NCBI RefSeq assembly: GCF_963583255.1
Contig: NC_084809.1
Span: forward strand, 3,242,001 to 3,306,000
Direction of reading: 5' to 3'
Source: Pyrus communis
Taxonomy: Eukaryota > Streptophyta > Magnoliopsida > Rosales > Rosaceae
DNA length: 64,000 nucleotides
Part shown: one piece after another, positions 10,644 to 23,218 of the stretch
How the letters are laid out: every line of letters starts with the position of its first letter
Position numbering within the stretch: the stretch's first letter is position 1
Notes under the pieces: generated by a model
Database searches by the model: none
What the model was told of the DNA's origin: nothing
Seen by the model: the letters and a program-made list of their open reading frames with translations, nothing else
Made by a program: the position numbers and the translations under genes

Positions 10644-13600
10644 TCAATTAATATCAACACTGATTTCCTGATCACATCCCATGTACGAATCACACATGAA
10701 ATATAGGGTGTACGTCTTCTTCCCGGCAGTTTCGGCTGCAGGAGCAGCGAATTCGAGCTTTATTTTGACTTCTTTTGCACGGAAACTTTCTTGATGTCAA
10801 GCAAGGAGTCAGTCTCGGTATCTCCAACTACAAGCCACCACCCTACTTCTTTCCCCTTGGGATATCTCGGAGCATCAACAGGACCTACCTCCATCCGCCC
10901 CTCGAGCTCGCGATTAAGACTGACTTGCAGTGTGATCTTATCTTCCCCAGCGTTAATACTTTCGCAACCCAGGACCTCATAATTCACATCAATGTCAGGA
11001 AACCGGTTGCAAAACCGTTGAACATCAAGCAACTGTGCATCTGACATCTTGAGTAGCTTGCGTCTCTCATTGTCTTCCATCTCTTTCAAATCAAATACGG
11101 TTTCCACGCTCTTCTCAGGATTATCTTGACATCTCTTTGCCAGCTCCTTTGTGAAATGAGGAAGCTGTAGAAGCTCCGAATCACAGTCCCACATACCCTG
11201 AGTCACCATCTGGCTCAACTCCATCGCTTGGACAGCAAGTCTTAGCCAGCCGTTCCTGGAAATTACATCAATCATTGCATAAACCAACCTAGTTGCGGAA
11301 AGGATCACCTCTTGCTGGTCCATTGTTAGGTTCCCTCCTACAGGTTGTCTGGAGAAGTGAGCCTGAAGCAGCGTATTTGCTTGCACATGAGGGTCTCTGC
11401 ATTTGGGATTCTCGAAAGAGAACCTTTGGTGGTTAATTAACCTTCGGACCACCTCTTCATCCCCAGATCGTATGGGAAGCTGTGAATACTCTGAAGCTTG
11501 AGCTAGAATCTCCAGAAGACCCTTCATCTTTGTTTTGGAAGTTAAAGAAGAACTGAATCGCTCTACAGTTGTATAACTGATGTAATAATACGATGCTATC
11601 ATGCCAAGAGGCAAAGGAGATAGGTTTATTTCATTCTTGATAGCAATGCACTCGATTGCTTCCAAATCACTCAGTGTCGTTTCAACAAGCTCCGAGAGGT
11701 GTTCAGAAAGATGCCGCTGACTAACTACTTGGAGATTATAATAGTTGGGATTTTGTGTGATCCTCCTGTACAAGAAGGTCCATGTAAGATAATCAACTGC
11801 GTCTTGCTTGTTCTCAATCATTCCATTAACAATTTCCGCATTCACATTATCATGTAGGTAATGGTGGAAATGGCTTTCAACAGGCAACGCTTCATACAAG
11901 AACTTCTTGTAGTATTCTTTATGAGGCGTGTGGCAGAGGATGAAACACTTCCCAGAATCATCTAGCAGAGGGCGATTGGCACCGCCCATCATCTGCAACA
12001 GATCAGTAACATGGTAATCAGTGTGAACATTTTCCCGGCAGTCATAATATTGGGTTCCCATCACAACCACCAAATGGGCTGACAGCGGCACTCCCCAACA
12101 CATTGAACTACTTACTACACACACTTGAATCCAACCAGATTCATAAAGCTGTGACACAATTTGTTGATCTAAACTAGTTAAGCCCTCATGCAAGTAGCCC
12201 ACTCCAATGCGCAAAGTGGATTGCAATCTTTCATCATTAAAGCTTCCAATCAAAGACTCGATATGACCTTCCCAAGATCACAATAAAAAAGGTGGTTTCT
12301 CATTGTTTACATTTGAGCAAGTCACCAGATGCTCAGCAGTTAGTCGGACGTGTTTCCTTGTAGGAACATACACTAGAGCTGGTTCACCATTCCTGCCATG
12401 CTGGACAATGGCAGTGTATGTTAGTTTCATCATTGCTTGCATTCTCACTTCAAAATCAGCAAAATCCACCCCCTGAATGTGTATTTCAAGAGGCACTGGA
12501 CGCGCTGCAGGAGGAAAATTGAAAATGCTGTGAGAGGTAGCCCCTATCCATTCTCCAAGATCCTTCGCATTTCCAAGAGAAGTTGAGAGAGCCACAATAC
12601 GAATCATGTTCTTGGATTGAGTTGATATATATCTCATCCTAGAGACTATTGCCTCCAAGATTGGACCACATTGACCACTAATCAAGTGGAGTTCGTCTAC
12701 AATAAAAAGACTAACCTGTTGAACATGTTTCCACTCTTTCCTGCGGCGAGATAAAGCATCCCATTTCTCCGGAGTGCTGATGATAATATGACTTTTCTCA
12801 AGCCGTTTCAGGTCTATATTTATTTCCCCAGATAATTTTTCAACGCACAGATTGAGACCCTTTCCAAACTTCCTTACCCAGTCACTGTAACGCTCATTAG
12901 CAAGAGCTTCAAAAGGTGCAATATACACAACACGCATGACAGGACTATCAGCTTCAGTGCCCTTTTGATGATTCCTCAATATGGCAAACTCTGCACATAT
13001 GGTCTTCCCACTCCCTGTTGGTGCAGCAACTAAAACGTTCTCATCTGAATTATACAGAACAGTGAAGACCTGAGTCTGAATAAGATTAAAATGCTTAAAA
13101 TCATGATCGTACAGAGCTTCGAACACTGGATTCCTTAGTGCAGCCAAGGGAAATCGTTGCAAGTCCAATAACTCTGTAGGTGGAGGATACTTATCAGGTA
13201 AGATGAGGTGCTTGAAAGAAACAGGCAAAACAGTCTCCGACCCAAGCCACCTATCCGACACAACACGAATGTAGTATTGGGGAGGAAGTGGTTCATAAAT
13301 TGGAACTGTGAAGTTCAAAGTATGGTCCTCATCAATATGCAGCTTCTTCAGTAGAAAATATTCATGATGAAGAATGCACTCACCGTCATTATCCTCCACA
13401 ATTACCCAAAAGGGCTCCACATATCCATGAATTCTGTCCTCCCACTGAAAGTCTGGTGTTATAACAAGCTTGACCTTTAGTAATGTGTGAGTAATCGGTT
13501 GGACATGGGCTGCAAGGTTTAATTTGGGGAACTGGTGGATGAACTTATGAAGCGTTCTTCCAATCTTTGGCATACGAATAAGCTCCCCCAGCTCCTGTGG

Positions 13601-16600
13601 AGAGAGGTCATAATATCTTTCCCAGGCCAAGTCCTTCTTCTCCAATTTCATCAAAATATCATTCGTTATTAACCCATTGAACTGGCGAAGGGGTGTTTGG
13701 ACGCCCCACATCCTCTTGTCAACCATTTTGCACAATTTCAATGCCTTTCCTGCTAGCTGAGCCCATCCTTGTCTCAAGACAATCTCAAAAATAGCCCGTA
13801 GAAGACGCCCACCACTCTGAGTAATGAAAACCATATCAGATGACAAAGAAAGCCCTTCAAGTTTCAGTTGTGAAATATAAGCTTGTAGCAAAACATTAAT
13901 CTTGGCACTGGGCTCTTCCAGACCGTCATTGACCGGGACAGGAACACGGTCCAATAGTTGTGCGAGTTCCATCTTTTCATCCTGCCGCACAGTGACGTAC
14001 ATAAATCCTCACTTAGTGAAAACAACCGAAACAGATCTATATCACCCATTGTGGACTTTAATAGCTCATTATATGTGGTTATTGTTCCATGAGTTATATA
14101 ATAATAACTCGCAATGTGCCCCAGGTCTGTGACCTGGAAGCATCCACTTTTTCTATCATACCTGATCAAATTGGTTCTGTCCAAAATGGTTGCAGCAGAA
14201 TGGATCAGATCCGCACGCCTCTCCTCCAACTGACTATCTCTTCTGCGAATATCTGATTCCAAACCATACAGGGTTGGTTCTTTTAACATGCGAACATACA
14301 GGTAAGTGTGTGTTAACCAATCAGAGGCTTCTCTAGCATTTTGAACAGTTCCAAGAACAATTTCAGCATTCAATTGGTCGGCCAACTTGGAGACTAATTG
14401 ACTTTCAATAGGTAGTTGTCGATTCATCAAAGAAAGATAGTACTGTGATTCCTTGTGGCCGGTGATGATTATCCCTTCTCCTTCTGCATCGTACTGAGGT
14501 CGTCCTGCCCGACCCAACATCTGCATAATATCAAGAGGACTTAGTTCAGTCCATGCTCCCTTTTCTGGATTATAGATCTGAGTCCCCTTGATTATCACGG
14601 TGTGAGCTGGCAGATTCACACCCCAAGCAAGTGTTGCAGTGGAAACTAAAACTTGTACATACCCATCAGAGAAAAGAGCTTCAACCTGTTGGCGATCATC
14701 CCTGTTCAACCCAGCATGATGAATAGCAAAACCATATGGCAGAAGACCTTTGAGATCATTGCTCTTGACCAAATTTTTATGAACATTAAGAATCTCATGG
14801 CTGGCACTGTCTTCTTTCAGAAACCTACCAACAGTGCCTTTATCAAGTGCAGTATCTCGTATAGCACAAGCTGTTTTAGCCGTTTCTCTCCTTGAATGCA
14901 CAAAGATAAGAACTTGATGCTTTCCAGCCATAGAAATCACCTTTTCATAACAAATATCATTCATCAACTGCAACCTCTGCAGTGGCTTCCTTATTGTGAT
15001 TCCAATATATTGTTGCGAAAGGGGTACAGGTCTGAAACTATTGTCAAAATGAAACAGCCCCTTTGTAACACGCAAGAACTTCGCCACATCTTCATAGTTA
15101 GGGGGTGTAGCAGATAATCCCACCAACCGGATACAGTCTTTTGTGGTCTCAATCTGCCTAACAGTTCTAGCAACAATGCTTTCAAGAACAGGACCTCTAT
15201 TGTCATGAAGTAGATGAATTTCATCAATAATTAAAAGTTTTAGAAGTTGTGTGTAAGTACAATTACCTGACTTTCGGGTAATGATATCCCACTTCTCTGG
15301 AGTTGTGACAATAATTTGAGTCTCTTCAATTTGTTGGCGAGTGAGTGTCTGGTCACCACTAAGCTACTTCACCGTGACACCATGGTCCTGCAAACGATTA
15401 GACAAATTGCTAACAACTTCAGCCACCAGCGCTTTCATAGGAGCAACATATACAATCTTATAATCACTGTGATTTATAGTACCGTCCTCCTTGTTCATGT
15501 TTAGCCCAATCTGATGAAGTATAGTAAGCACTGCAACATTAGTTTTACCTGCACCAGTGGGAGCACATAAGAGGATATTGTCAGATTCGAAAAGAGCAGC
15601 CCCATAGACTATGCTTTGTATTCTGTTCAACCGGCTCATCCCTTTGAAAGCCGGTTGTGCCCAATCAGGCATGGCAGATACTTTTACAAGCTCATGATCA
15701 GGATATGGTTGAGGCTTCAATGCTGGAACATGAATTTCCTCATATCCCTTTTTCATTTCTTTGCGAGACCTGAGTGGAAACACACACTTGTTAGACACCA
15801 AGAATCTACTTTCTTCTTGAGCAAGGCTATCAAGATCAAACAACCACGCCTTGCCTCTGAACCAATAACTTCCACCATCTCTATCCCCAAGCTCGTTCCC
15901 AGCAGTCTCATCCTTCAACCTGCGAGCCTCTTCTCTAATACTCTTCTCCAAGTTCTTTTGCCTCTCTTTCATGCTGGCCCTCGTGTTGTGCAACTGTTGT
16001 AAAATTGCAGCCAAATCTGGACCAGAACGCAATATATCCTCCTCGATTTTCTTCCTCTCATCTTTGCTTTCAGCTCTCGCTAAATGGGTGCACCAGACAA
16101 TTTTCAACCGGTTTCGCACTAGAAGCTTAACAAGGTTGAATTTGTCAAACTGAAGGTGCATCAATAACCTCGTTTCAACTCCCCTGTCATCGTCTTCGGC
16201 AAGTATCTGGAGAACTTCTTCAGAAAGCTTCCGGCATTGAACTGGATCAATATTTTTCTCATAAGCCTCAAAGATCCTCCTCTGAAGCCAATAAGCACCA
16301 ATGTCCTGAACATTAAGGCTCGAACCATCATTATCCGCTTCCTGCATATCATCGTTATCAATCTCAGCACCAATTTGCATTGCCCCTGACTTGCTCGGAA
16401 TGACCACATTATTCCCATCCTGTTCCTCATCTTCCATGACCATATCGAGATCACTACTCTCCTCCTCCTCCTCCTCATCCTGTTCAAATCGTACCGCAAC
16501 ACCCCCATCGTCATCAACAGTTTCACCGCCATCATCCAAGGCATCAATCCCAGCTCCGTAATCCGTGATCCGCCTCCCAATCGAAACCAACCGATCAAAA

Positions 16601-17078
16601 ACTTCATCCGCTATCGGGTTCCACAACTTCTGAATCTCCCTTTTCTTCTCAGAATCCTCAAAGCTCTCATTTTTAAGAACATCCAAAATCTCATCCGCCG
16701 CGCCGACTACACCAGAAGCTGCCCACCCAACTGTTTCTGAATCACTTCAATAATTTCCTCGTACGCCTTCCCGGTTTCGCTGCTCGCCGGCTTGTAAACA
16801 CCTTCTTCCTCCACCGAAACACTGAGGACGCTATCTTCACAAAGGCGACGCCTTTTGCTCCGGCGAAACACGGAGGCAGGCTCCGCATCAATTGGGTCCC
16901 GCTCCTTCTTCTTCCTGGACTTTTTAACCTTGTAATCAAGCTCCGATGGCCTTCCCCTGTAAACCCTGTCGCCGAAGTTCTTGGGATTAATCTTACCCCA
17001 AAGGGACCCAGCCTCGCCGCTCAGCTCGTCACGTGATCGGGCGCGCGCCTCCGCACCGCCGGCGCTGTTCTGCGCCAT
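10644..17078 (-). pseudogene. BRR2: BRR2-like spliceosomal DExH RNA helicase, intronless and broken by stops and frameshifts
   Basis: Copy of the U5 snRNP helicase that unwinds U4/U6. About 2145 codons long against roughly 2170 in Arabidopsis BRR2. Order from the N-terminus: short start with a LWGKINPK block, a PWI-like helical region (DIGAYWLQRR), helicase cassette 1 with Walker A APTGAGKT and DEIH box, first Sec63 unit, cassette 2 with APTGSGKT and DELH, second Sec63 unit. Lesions: a frameshift near 16722; an in-frame TAG at 15364-15366 where family members have Glu; a frameshift near 14010; an in-frame TGA at 12278-12280; a frameshift near 10763; and a loss of about three residues before the final stop. 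The family QMMGRASRP motif in cassette 2 reads QMMGGANRP, losing a conserved Arg, and LSATLPN reads LSATPPN. About 25 residues after the N-terminus are missing. I infer a recent pseudogene; assembly error is the main alternative, but base substitutions argue against it. Confidence 0.85.
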
Positions 17079-17280
17079 GAATTGTCTGCGAATTAACCAA
17101 GTTAAACCTCAGAAACCCCCAATTGAAATAAAAGAACAATAATCAGAATCTAGGGTTTTAGGGTTCCGATGGATCATGGAATTGCAAAAGGAGAAGAATT
17201 GAAAACAGTAAAAAACGAGGAATTGCAACGAGACCTTTTTCTCCTTTTTTAGGGGATAAATTGAGTTGCGTGGTCATCTC
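17079..17280 (-). promoter_or_regulatory. Former 5' UTR/promoter of the BRR2 copy
   Basis: A telo-box-like CTAGGGTTTTAGGGTT sequence lies at 17150-17165. A possible splice acceptor (TTAATTCGCAG) sits eight bases before the ATG, hinting that the 5' UTR intron is still present. If so, the copy arose by DNA duplication rather than by retroposition. Confidence 0.35.
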
Positions 17281-17344
17281 CTTCTCATAGTTTTCGCGCC
17301 ATTCCTCAAGCGTGGCGGCCAAGTATTCCTATCTCACAAGTACA

Positions 17345-17552
17345 ATTTGAGATTCGTAAGAATCTAAAGGATTTTAGAGATTCGTAAATTATACATGTTT
17401 ATCGTACACGTACAATCAGTTTTTATCAAGTATTATTTGTATTTATTTTTAAATAAAATATATAAAATAATTTCTGATCGCACGATGTACGATGAACATA
17501 TATGATTCATAAATCTATGAGATTCTCATAAAAAGAATCCAACAAGGATTCA
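17345..17552. mobile_element. MITE-like inverted repeat
   Basis: The left part (ATTCGTAAGAATCTAAAGGA) is loosely mirrored by the right part. Both arms contain ACATGTTTATCGTACA / ATATGTTCATCGTACA and a following ATCAG. Non-coding. Boundaries are approximate and no target duplication was identified. Confidence 0.5.
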
Positions 17553-19403
17553 TATTCAAAAAATCATATCCAATTGGAATTTTAAGATATTATTAAAATA
17601 AAGAATAGCAAATTTTTTAGACGTGAGTAATACGTGGCATGTGATTAAAAACCAATCAATCCCATTTAGAAAACAGTTGTATATAACTATATATAAAATA
17701 ATCTCACTTGAGATTGAATCCAAAAGGGATTGAACCATGAATAAATATAGTATCTGCGCAGACATACTCATGGTTGACAATAATTTTAAATATAATATTT
17801 ATTCCAGATATATTCATGGTTGACAGATATACTCATAGCTGATATTAACAATACATACATATATCATTTCACAAAACAAATAAATGACTAGTAATAACAC
17901 ATTTATAAATCCAAGTTGTACACACAAAATATAACAAGGGAATCTTTCGTCTTGTTGAGCCTAGTTGATTATTCTTACTCAAGAACATCGAATGTTATAA
18001 AATCTAATGGTTAAACAAGTGTACAAATATGTGTCAAAGTATTTGTCACTTGTTCTATACCATTAATTATTATTGCAGCTATGAATATTGTCACATCGTG
18101 ATCTAGGCTCCACCATATCTCACATCAACCAACGGAGAGGGGGTGATATGTCTTATATGTACATGCCCACCTCCATATAGCACAAGGCCTTTTGGGAACT
18201 CTCTGACTTCGGGTTCCATCGGAACTCCGAAGTTAAGCGAGTTCGGACGAGAGCATTCCCAGTATGAGTGACTCCTAGAAAGTTTTCGTTTGAATTCCCA
18301 AAAACAAAACCGTGAGGACGTGGTTGGGACCCAAAGCGGACAATATCATGCTACAGCAGAGTCAAACCCGGAATATGACAATATTCATGGCTACATCACG
18401 TCTCGACCTTGGTCGGGTGTGTCAAATATGGACATATATTCTATTAATACTATTACCATGAGTATATTTGTGATAGATATTCTATTTATTATTCTCGTCA
18501 TGAATATATATGGGACACATATTTTATTTATTATTGCTGTTAGTTATATAAGTATATATTGGGCATATATTATATTTGTTCATATATGAAATAGATGGTT
18601 GAATGCATGTGTGGATCAATCTTAAAAATTTGGTTGAATGCCCGTGCGGCTTCACTTGAGATTTCGAGTGAGTTTTCTTAGATATACAAATGTTGTTTTC
18701 TTAATGAGATTTATTGATTATTAATTGTATAACTGTTATATACGTCAAGATGTCGGTTGTTCATATTTGTATTTTTTTGCAGATTGCATAGTTATATTGA
18801 GTATATATGCTCGTTGATTAAAAAAAATTACGGATTTTGACAAAATAAGATAATAGGAGTATTTCCGCAATATTTTTTTTTTTTTTAAACTTACATTTGA
18901 AGAGAGAGACGGAAAAGTTCGAAATTATTAAAACAATTTAGAAACAGAAGCTTTGAAGTCGGGATGCATAGTTAAAAATCCCTATTGGACTACATGTAAA
19001 TATCTCAGTATTGCGACTTGCCTTATTCGGCTGCAACCGTTGGTAAATGAAATTCTTCCGCTATCGCCACCACTCTCCTAAATTCCTAATCACTTAATCC
19101 AAACGACCCCAAATAATTTATTTTTAAAATAACACCTAATCCAACGGTTCAACATAGACATAAATTTTAAAAGCTTTATCAAACGGTGCACATATAATCC
19201 TAGAAAAATAGCCGTTACACATTGAGCGTCAACAGCTCTAACGTTTCTTTTTTCTCTCTCCAAATCCATCAATCCTCACTGATCCTTTCCTCGCTTCAGA
19301 AAAAGAAAAAAAGAAAAAAAAAGCTAACCCTTGATTTTCTTATCTAAACTCAACGAACCCGGTTGTTTCCGGCGAATAATCTCTCTTTTTCGGTCACATT
19401 CCG
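17553..19403. other. Intergenic region with a Cassandra LTR and TPX2-gene promoter
   Basis: AT-rich sequence without genes apart from the Cassandra solo LTR at about 18110-18380. The last ~150 bp before 19404 are purine- and CT-rich and probably include the transcription start and 5' UTR of the TPX2-domain gene. Confidence 0.45.
18110..18380 (+). mobile_element. Cassandra solo LTR with 5S rRNA-like domain
   Basis: About 270 bp ending in GGAATATGACA, the usual LTR end form. The middle (about 18208-18275) closely resembles plant 5S rRNA, including GAACTCCGAAGTTAAGCGAG, the internal-promoter A-box region. Cassandra TRIM retrotransposons are known for 5S-like LTRs. Only one LTR and no internal region are present, so it is a solo LTR. 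It is too diverged in the box C area (GTATGAGTGACTCC) to be called a functional 5S gene. Confidence 0.8.
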
Positions 19404-22137
19404 ATGGATTTGATCAGCAAGAACGCCGGAGCGGTGACTCCTGTGAAAAACCAACATGGGTCTCGATCCAAGAAGCACGACAACTCGAGATACCCTGAGA
19501 ATTCGAACCCCAATGTTTCCCCTGGCCCGAAACCCACCACTTCCCCTGCGTCGAAATCGGCAGCGAAGTCCCAGAAATCGGCGTCCAAGAACGCAAACCC
19601 GGTTGTTCGTTCGCCCCGGAACAAGATCCGGGAGAGAAAGTTCGTCGTCGCGAAGAAGAAATCGAAGAAGGAGAACCCGAATGTTGCCTGCAAGTGCAAA
19701 GAGAAGGGAAATTCGAAGATGTGCCTCTGCGTTGCGTATGAAAATCTGCGGGCGTCGCAGGAAGAGTTCTTCAAGAAGCAAAACGACGACGTCGAATCCG
19801 AGAGTTTGAAGGAGAGCGACAGAGCTGAGCGTGAACTGGAGGAAGCAATCGAGGAGGGTTTGAGGATTCAGGACCTTCAAATTGTAGATGGGTCGGGTGA
19901 TTTCGACCCGGATAGTGAATTGGGTTGTTCGACAATCAAGAGAAGAAGGGACAAGTTGTTGGAAGAGGCGAGGAAGAGTGTGCCGGAGCGTGGGAAGGTG
20001 ATGCATTTGGTTCAGGCATTTGAGAAGCTGCTTTCGATTCCGAGCTCGAAGGATTCGGATGAGCAGAATGGGGAGGAGGAGGCGGCGGAAGAGATTGGGA
20101 AGAAGGTAGAGAAGTGGACATTGCCTGGATTGCAGCCTCCTCCGAAGGCGCCGGAAACACAGGTTTCATCGTCATCGTTTTTCCCGTCTGATTTGTGCTT
20201 GACGTTGGAGAATCTCGGTCTGGATCGGCGTCCGTCAGTCTCTTCTTCTTGGGATGGAAGTCTGGGAAGGTTAGCAATTATACTTGACTATAGTTAGCAT
20301 GACAATTGGATGCACACCAGGTGTTTGTTGTAAGTCGTGACTGAGTTTTGGATTTGCTATTTTGATTGAACAGTGGTTCAAGCAGGACTTCTAATGGGGG
20401 GCGAAGGAACAGAAGAAATGTAAGATCTAGTTTTTAATTTTTTCACATTATTTTGGAGATTGAAAATGATTGGCTAACTTAGATTAGGTTGTATTCCGGT
20501 TTGAATTTCAGAGCTCTGACTCTTCTAGCACAGTGGGAGGAACGAGATGGAAGAAGAAGCAGCAACAAAGAGCCACTAGTGCTAAGCCATTCAAGCTAAG
20601 AACAGAGGTAAATTGTTCGGAAAATGGATGGTATCGAAAAGTACTCAGAAAGTTTACTTGCATTCGCATTGCTTCTAACCTTGTTTGGTGATCTCAATGC
20701 AGGAAAGGGGAAGACAAAAGGAGGAAGAGTTCATGAAGAAGTTACAAGAGATGATGATGGAGGAGGAGAGGCAGCGGATACCAATTGCTCAGGGCCTCCC
20801 ATGGACAACTGACGAACCAGAGGTATAGATACAAATTCGGTGTTCGAAATCACATTAAGAGGACTATATTCAAGTGATTTATTGCTATTGCAAGAAAGAC
20901 AAGACTGAACCACTAACTTGTATGCATACCTTTGGTGTTTGTCATCTCAGTGCTTGCTGAAACCTCCGGTAAAAGAAATTACAATACCAACGGACCTGAG
21001 GCTCCACAGTGACATGCGGGCAGTAGAGCGAGCTGAGTTTGACCATCAGGTGATTTCAAATACTTGAGCATTGAGAATATGCGCTTGTCTTGATATGTTC
21101 AGTCATTCTGCTCAGTAGTGCATGCAAACTATGTGTGTGGCAAAGTTGTTTTATCGGTGCCTTTAGGAACACTTCTAAATTTATGGACTCCATGAAGTTA
21201 CTCTAATTACGTGAGAAATGACCATAACGTCACTTTGGAGATATATATGAGAAATGATATTTCAAGAGACTCGATAACAAATTCCTTTTCTGAATTTGGT
21301 TTTGTATTTGTGTGCACTATCAGGTGGCAGAGAAGATGAGCCTGTTTGAGCAATACAAGATGGAAAGAGAGAGACTGCAGAAGGTAAAGAGTTATTGCAC
21401 TTGATGAGCTTTGTATTATCATAGTTATTCTCGACCTGAAATATGAGTTTTGTTATTGTTTTTTCTCTTGCAGTTGGCAGAAGAGGAGGAAATAAGAAGA
21501 TTGAGAAAGGAGCTTGTCCCGAAAGCACAGCCGATGCCCTACTTTGACAAGCCTTTCATTCCCAGAAGGTAACACTTCCTTGATCTGGTTGTAAACCGGG
21601 TTATACATAGACCCTTTCTCCTCTTGAAGTTTCTTGCATGTCAAGATAAAACAATGTCATGATTGGAATACTCTCATTTTGGAATGACAAGGGTGTGTTC
21701 CAAAATCGTTTTCGTAATATGCAGAAAAACAAAGTGCAGATAATTTTTGGAATCCATCCTTATAAAGCGAGTCGATAAAATCTCTTATTAAGTTACACTG
21801 ATTCTGGCTTTGTAGGATTTACGGTTATCACAAATCTGTGGTTCTTTAACTTTCTGCTATAAAGTTTTAAGGGAGACTAAATATGGTTTCGGTTCCTCCA
21901 ACAGCGTAGTTTATCCCATCAAATGTTCTATATTGAGCCATACGTGTTCTGATATTCATTGTATTCATAAGTAGGATGTAATACAGTTTTCTGACATCGT
22001 GCTCACGTTTCTTCGTTTTTAGGTCAATGAAGCATCCAACTATACCGAAAGAACCGAAATTTCATGTGCCTCAAAACAAGAAGATCAAGTGCTGCTTGTC
22101 ATGGAACGATATGAGCTCTTACACTTACGAACATTGA
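19404..22137 (+). CDS. TPX2 C-terminal domain protein (microtubule/spindle associated)
   Basis: Eight coding exons: 19404-20269, 20374-20419, 20512-20607, 20703-20822, 20951-21049, 21324-21383, 21474-21568 and 22023-22137; all junctions are GT-AG and the sum gives 498 aa. The first 288 residues are basic, serine- and proline-rich with many SPxK-like sites, then acidic. Exons 5-8 encode the conserved TPX2 domain (LRLHSDMRAVERAEFDHQV, then RRLRKELVPKAQPMPYF and PFIPRR). TPX2-domain proteins bind microtubules and act in spindle assembly, and some plant members bind Aurora kinase; which subgroup this belongs to is not decided here. A cysteine-rich patch (CKCKEKGNSKMCLC) near residue 97 is a recognisable plant subgroup feature. 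The closest Arabidopsis match by memory is At5g15510/At3g01015. Intron 7 contains a ~110-bp sequence repeated at 29437-29545. Confidence 0.9.
21864..21975. repeat. Intron segment repeated at 29437-29545
   Basis: A stretch beginning AAAGTTTTAAGGGAGACTAA inside intron 7 of the TPX2-domain gene recurs near-identically, in the same orientation, downstream of copy A of the unknown gene family. It marks local duplication linking the TPX2 gene and the accessory region. Confidence 0.75.
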
Positions 22138-22490
22138 AGCCTGAAGTAGAAGACGAGAAAGAACCCTTAATCTGTTTCTCCCTAGCCTTGTTCATTCCCC
22201 CCTTTCGTATTAGTGACCATTAATCATGTCTTTTAAATTTTTAATCCTGTATATGATTTGTAAGCAACTAGTTTAGCTGTGATTTTTCCACCATTAATTT
22301 GATTCTTTGAAAGATCTTTCTTAAGAGGTACAAAGATAATTTATGGTCTGACAACCGTTCTTCTCAAATGAAATTTATATTTGAGATTTGGGGAATACGT
22401 GTGGAAAATACGTAAAAATTTAATAACTATCAAGATTCGGAATAAACCAATTTGATCTCTCTTAGATGATGAAAATTCATACATTTGTCA
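22116..22490. repeat. 3' end of TPX2 gene, first copy of a local tandem duplication
   Basis: From the last ~22 coding bases through the 3' UTR, this segment recurs at 22856-23218 with only scattered differences (for example GAGCTCTTACAC versus GAGCTCCTACAC). The two copies are about 740 bp apart, start to start. Confidence 0.85.
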
Positions 22491-22539
22491 TAAAAGTAAA
22501 TAGAGTCAGTGGAGGCTATTTTGGATAAATTAAAGTACA

Positions 22540-22760
22540 TGCATGTTTATGCGCTAAAACACTAAGACGCACTTGATTGGACCTTGATATAGAAAGTTGA
22601 TAGTGAAATACAAAGTTGAACCTAAAATTCTAAGACGCACTTCATTAGTACGGGATTTCGAAAGTTGAAATAAGACGCACTTGATTAGTACGTGCGTGAT
22701 TTCAAAAGTTGAAGTAAGACGTATTTGATTCGTACCTGATTTCGAAAGTTGAAATGAAAT
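22540..22760. repeat. Imperfect minisatellite
   Basis: Three to four degenerate units built around TAAGACGCACTTGATT and GATTTCGAAAGTTGAA repeat every ~50-60 bp between the two TPX2 3'-end copies. Non-coding. Confidence 0.6.
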
Positions 22761-22855
22761 ACAAAGTTGATCGCTTGTTTAAAAAAGACAGTTTAAAGAA
22801 AAAAAAGTTTGACCGATTGTTTAAAAAAGGATGCTTTAAATCTCCATCTTTACGA

Positions 22856-23218
22856 TATGAGCTCCTACACTTACGAACATTGAAGCTTGAAGTAGAAGAC
22901 GAGAAAGAACCCTTAATCTGTTTCTCCCTAGCCTTGTTCATTCCCCACTTTCGTATTGGTGACCATTAATCATGTCTTTTAAATTTTTAATCCTGTATAT
23001 AATTTGTAAGCAACTAGTTTAGCTGTGATTTTTCCACCATTAATTTGATTCTTTGAAAGATCTTTCTTAAGAGGTACAAAGATAATTTATGCTTCTCAAA
23101 TGAAATTTATATTTAGGATTTGGGAAATACGTGTGGAAAATACGTAAAAATTTAATAACTATCAAAATTCGGAATAAACCAATTCGATCTCTCTTAGATG
23201 ATGAAAATTCATACATCT
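22856..23218 (+). pseudogene. Duplicated 3' fragment of the TPX2-domain gene
   Basis: Second copy of the end of the TPX2 gene: it includes the final codons (Ser-Tyr-Thr-Tyr-Glu-His-stop) and the following 3' UTR, but no upstream exon. It cannot encode a domain by itself. It may provide a spare polyadenylation region. Confidence 0.8.

Noticed and set aside
18205..18280. 5S rRNA gene
   Set aside because: Lies inside a Cassandra LTR, with a diverged box C and no 5S-type termini; it is the retroelement's 5S-like domain.
19350..20006. 218-codon minus-strand ORF
   Set aside because: Antisense shadow of TPX2 exon 1; low-complexity and without family match.
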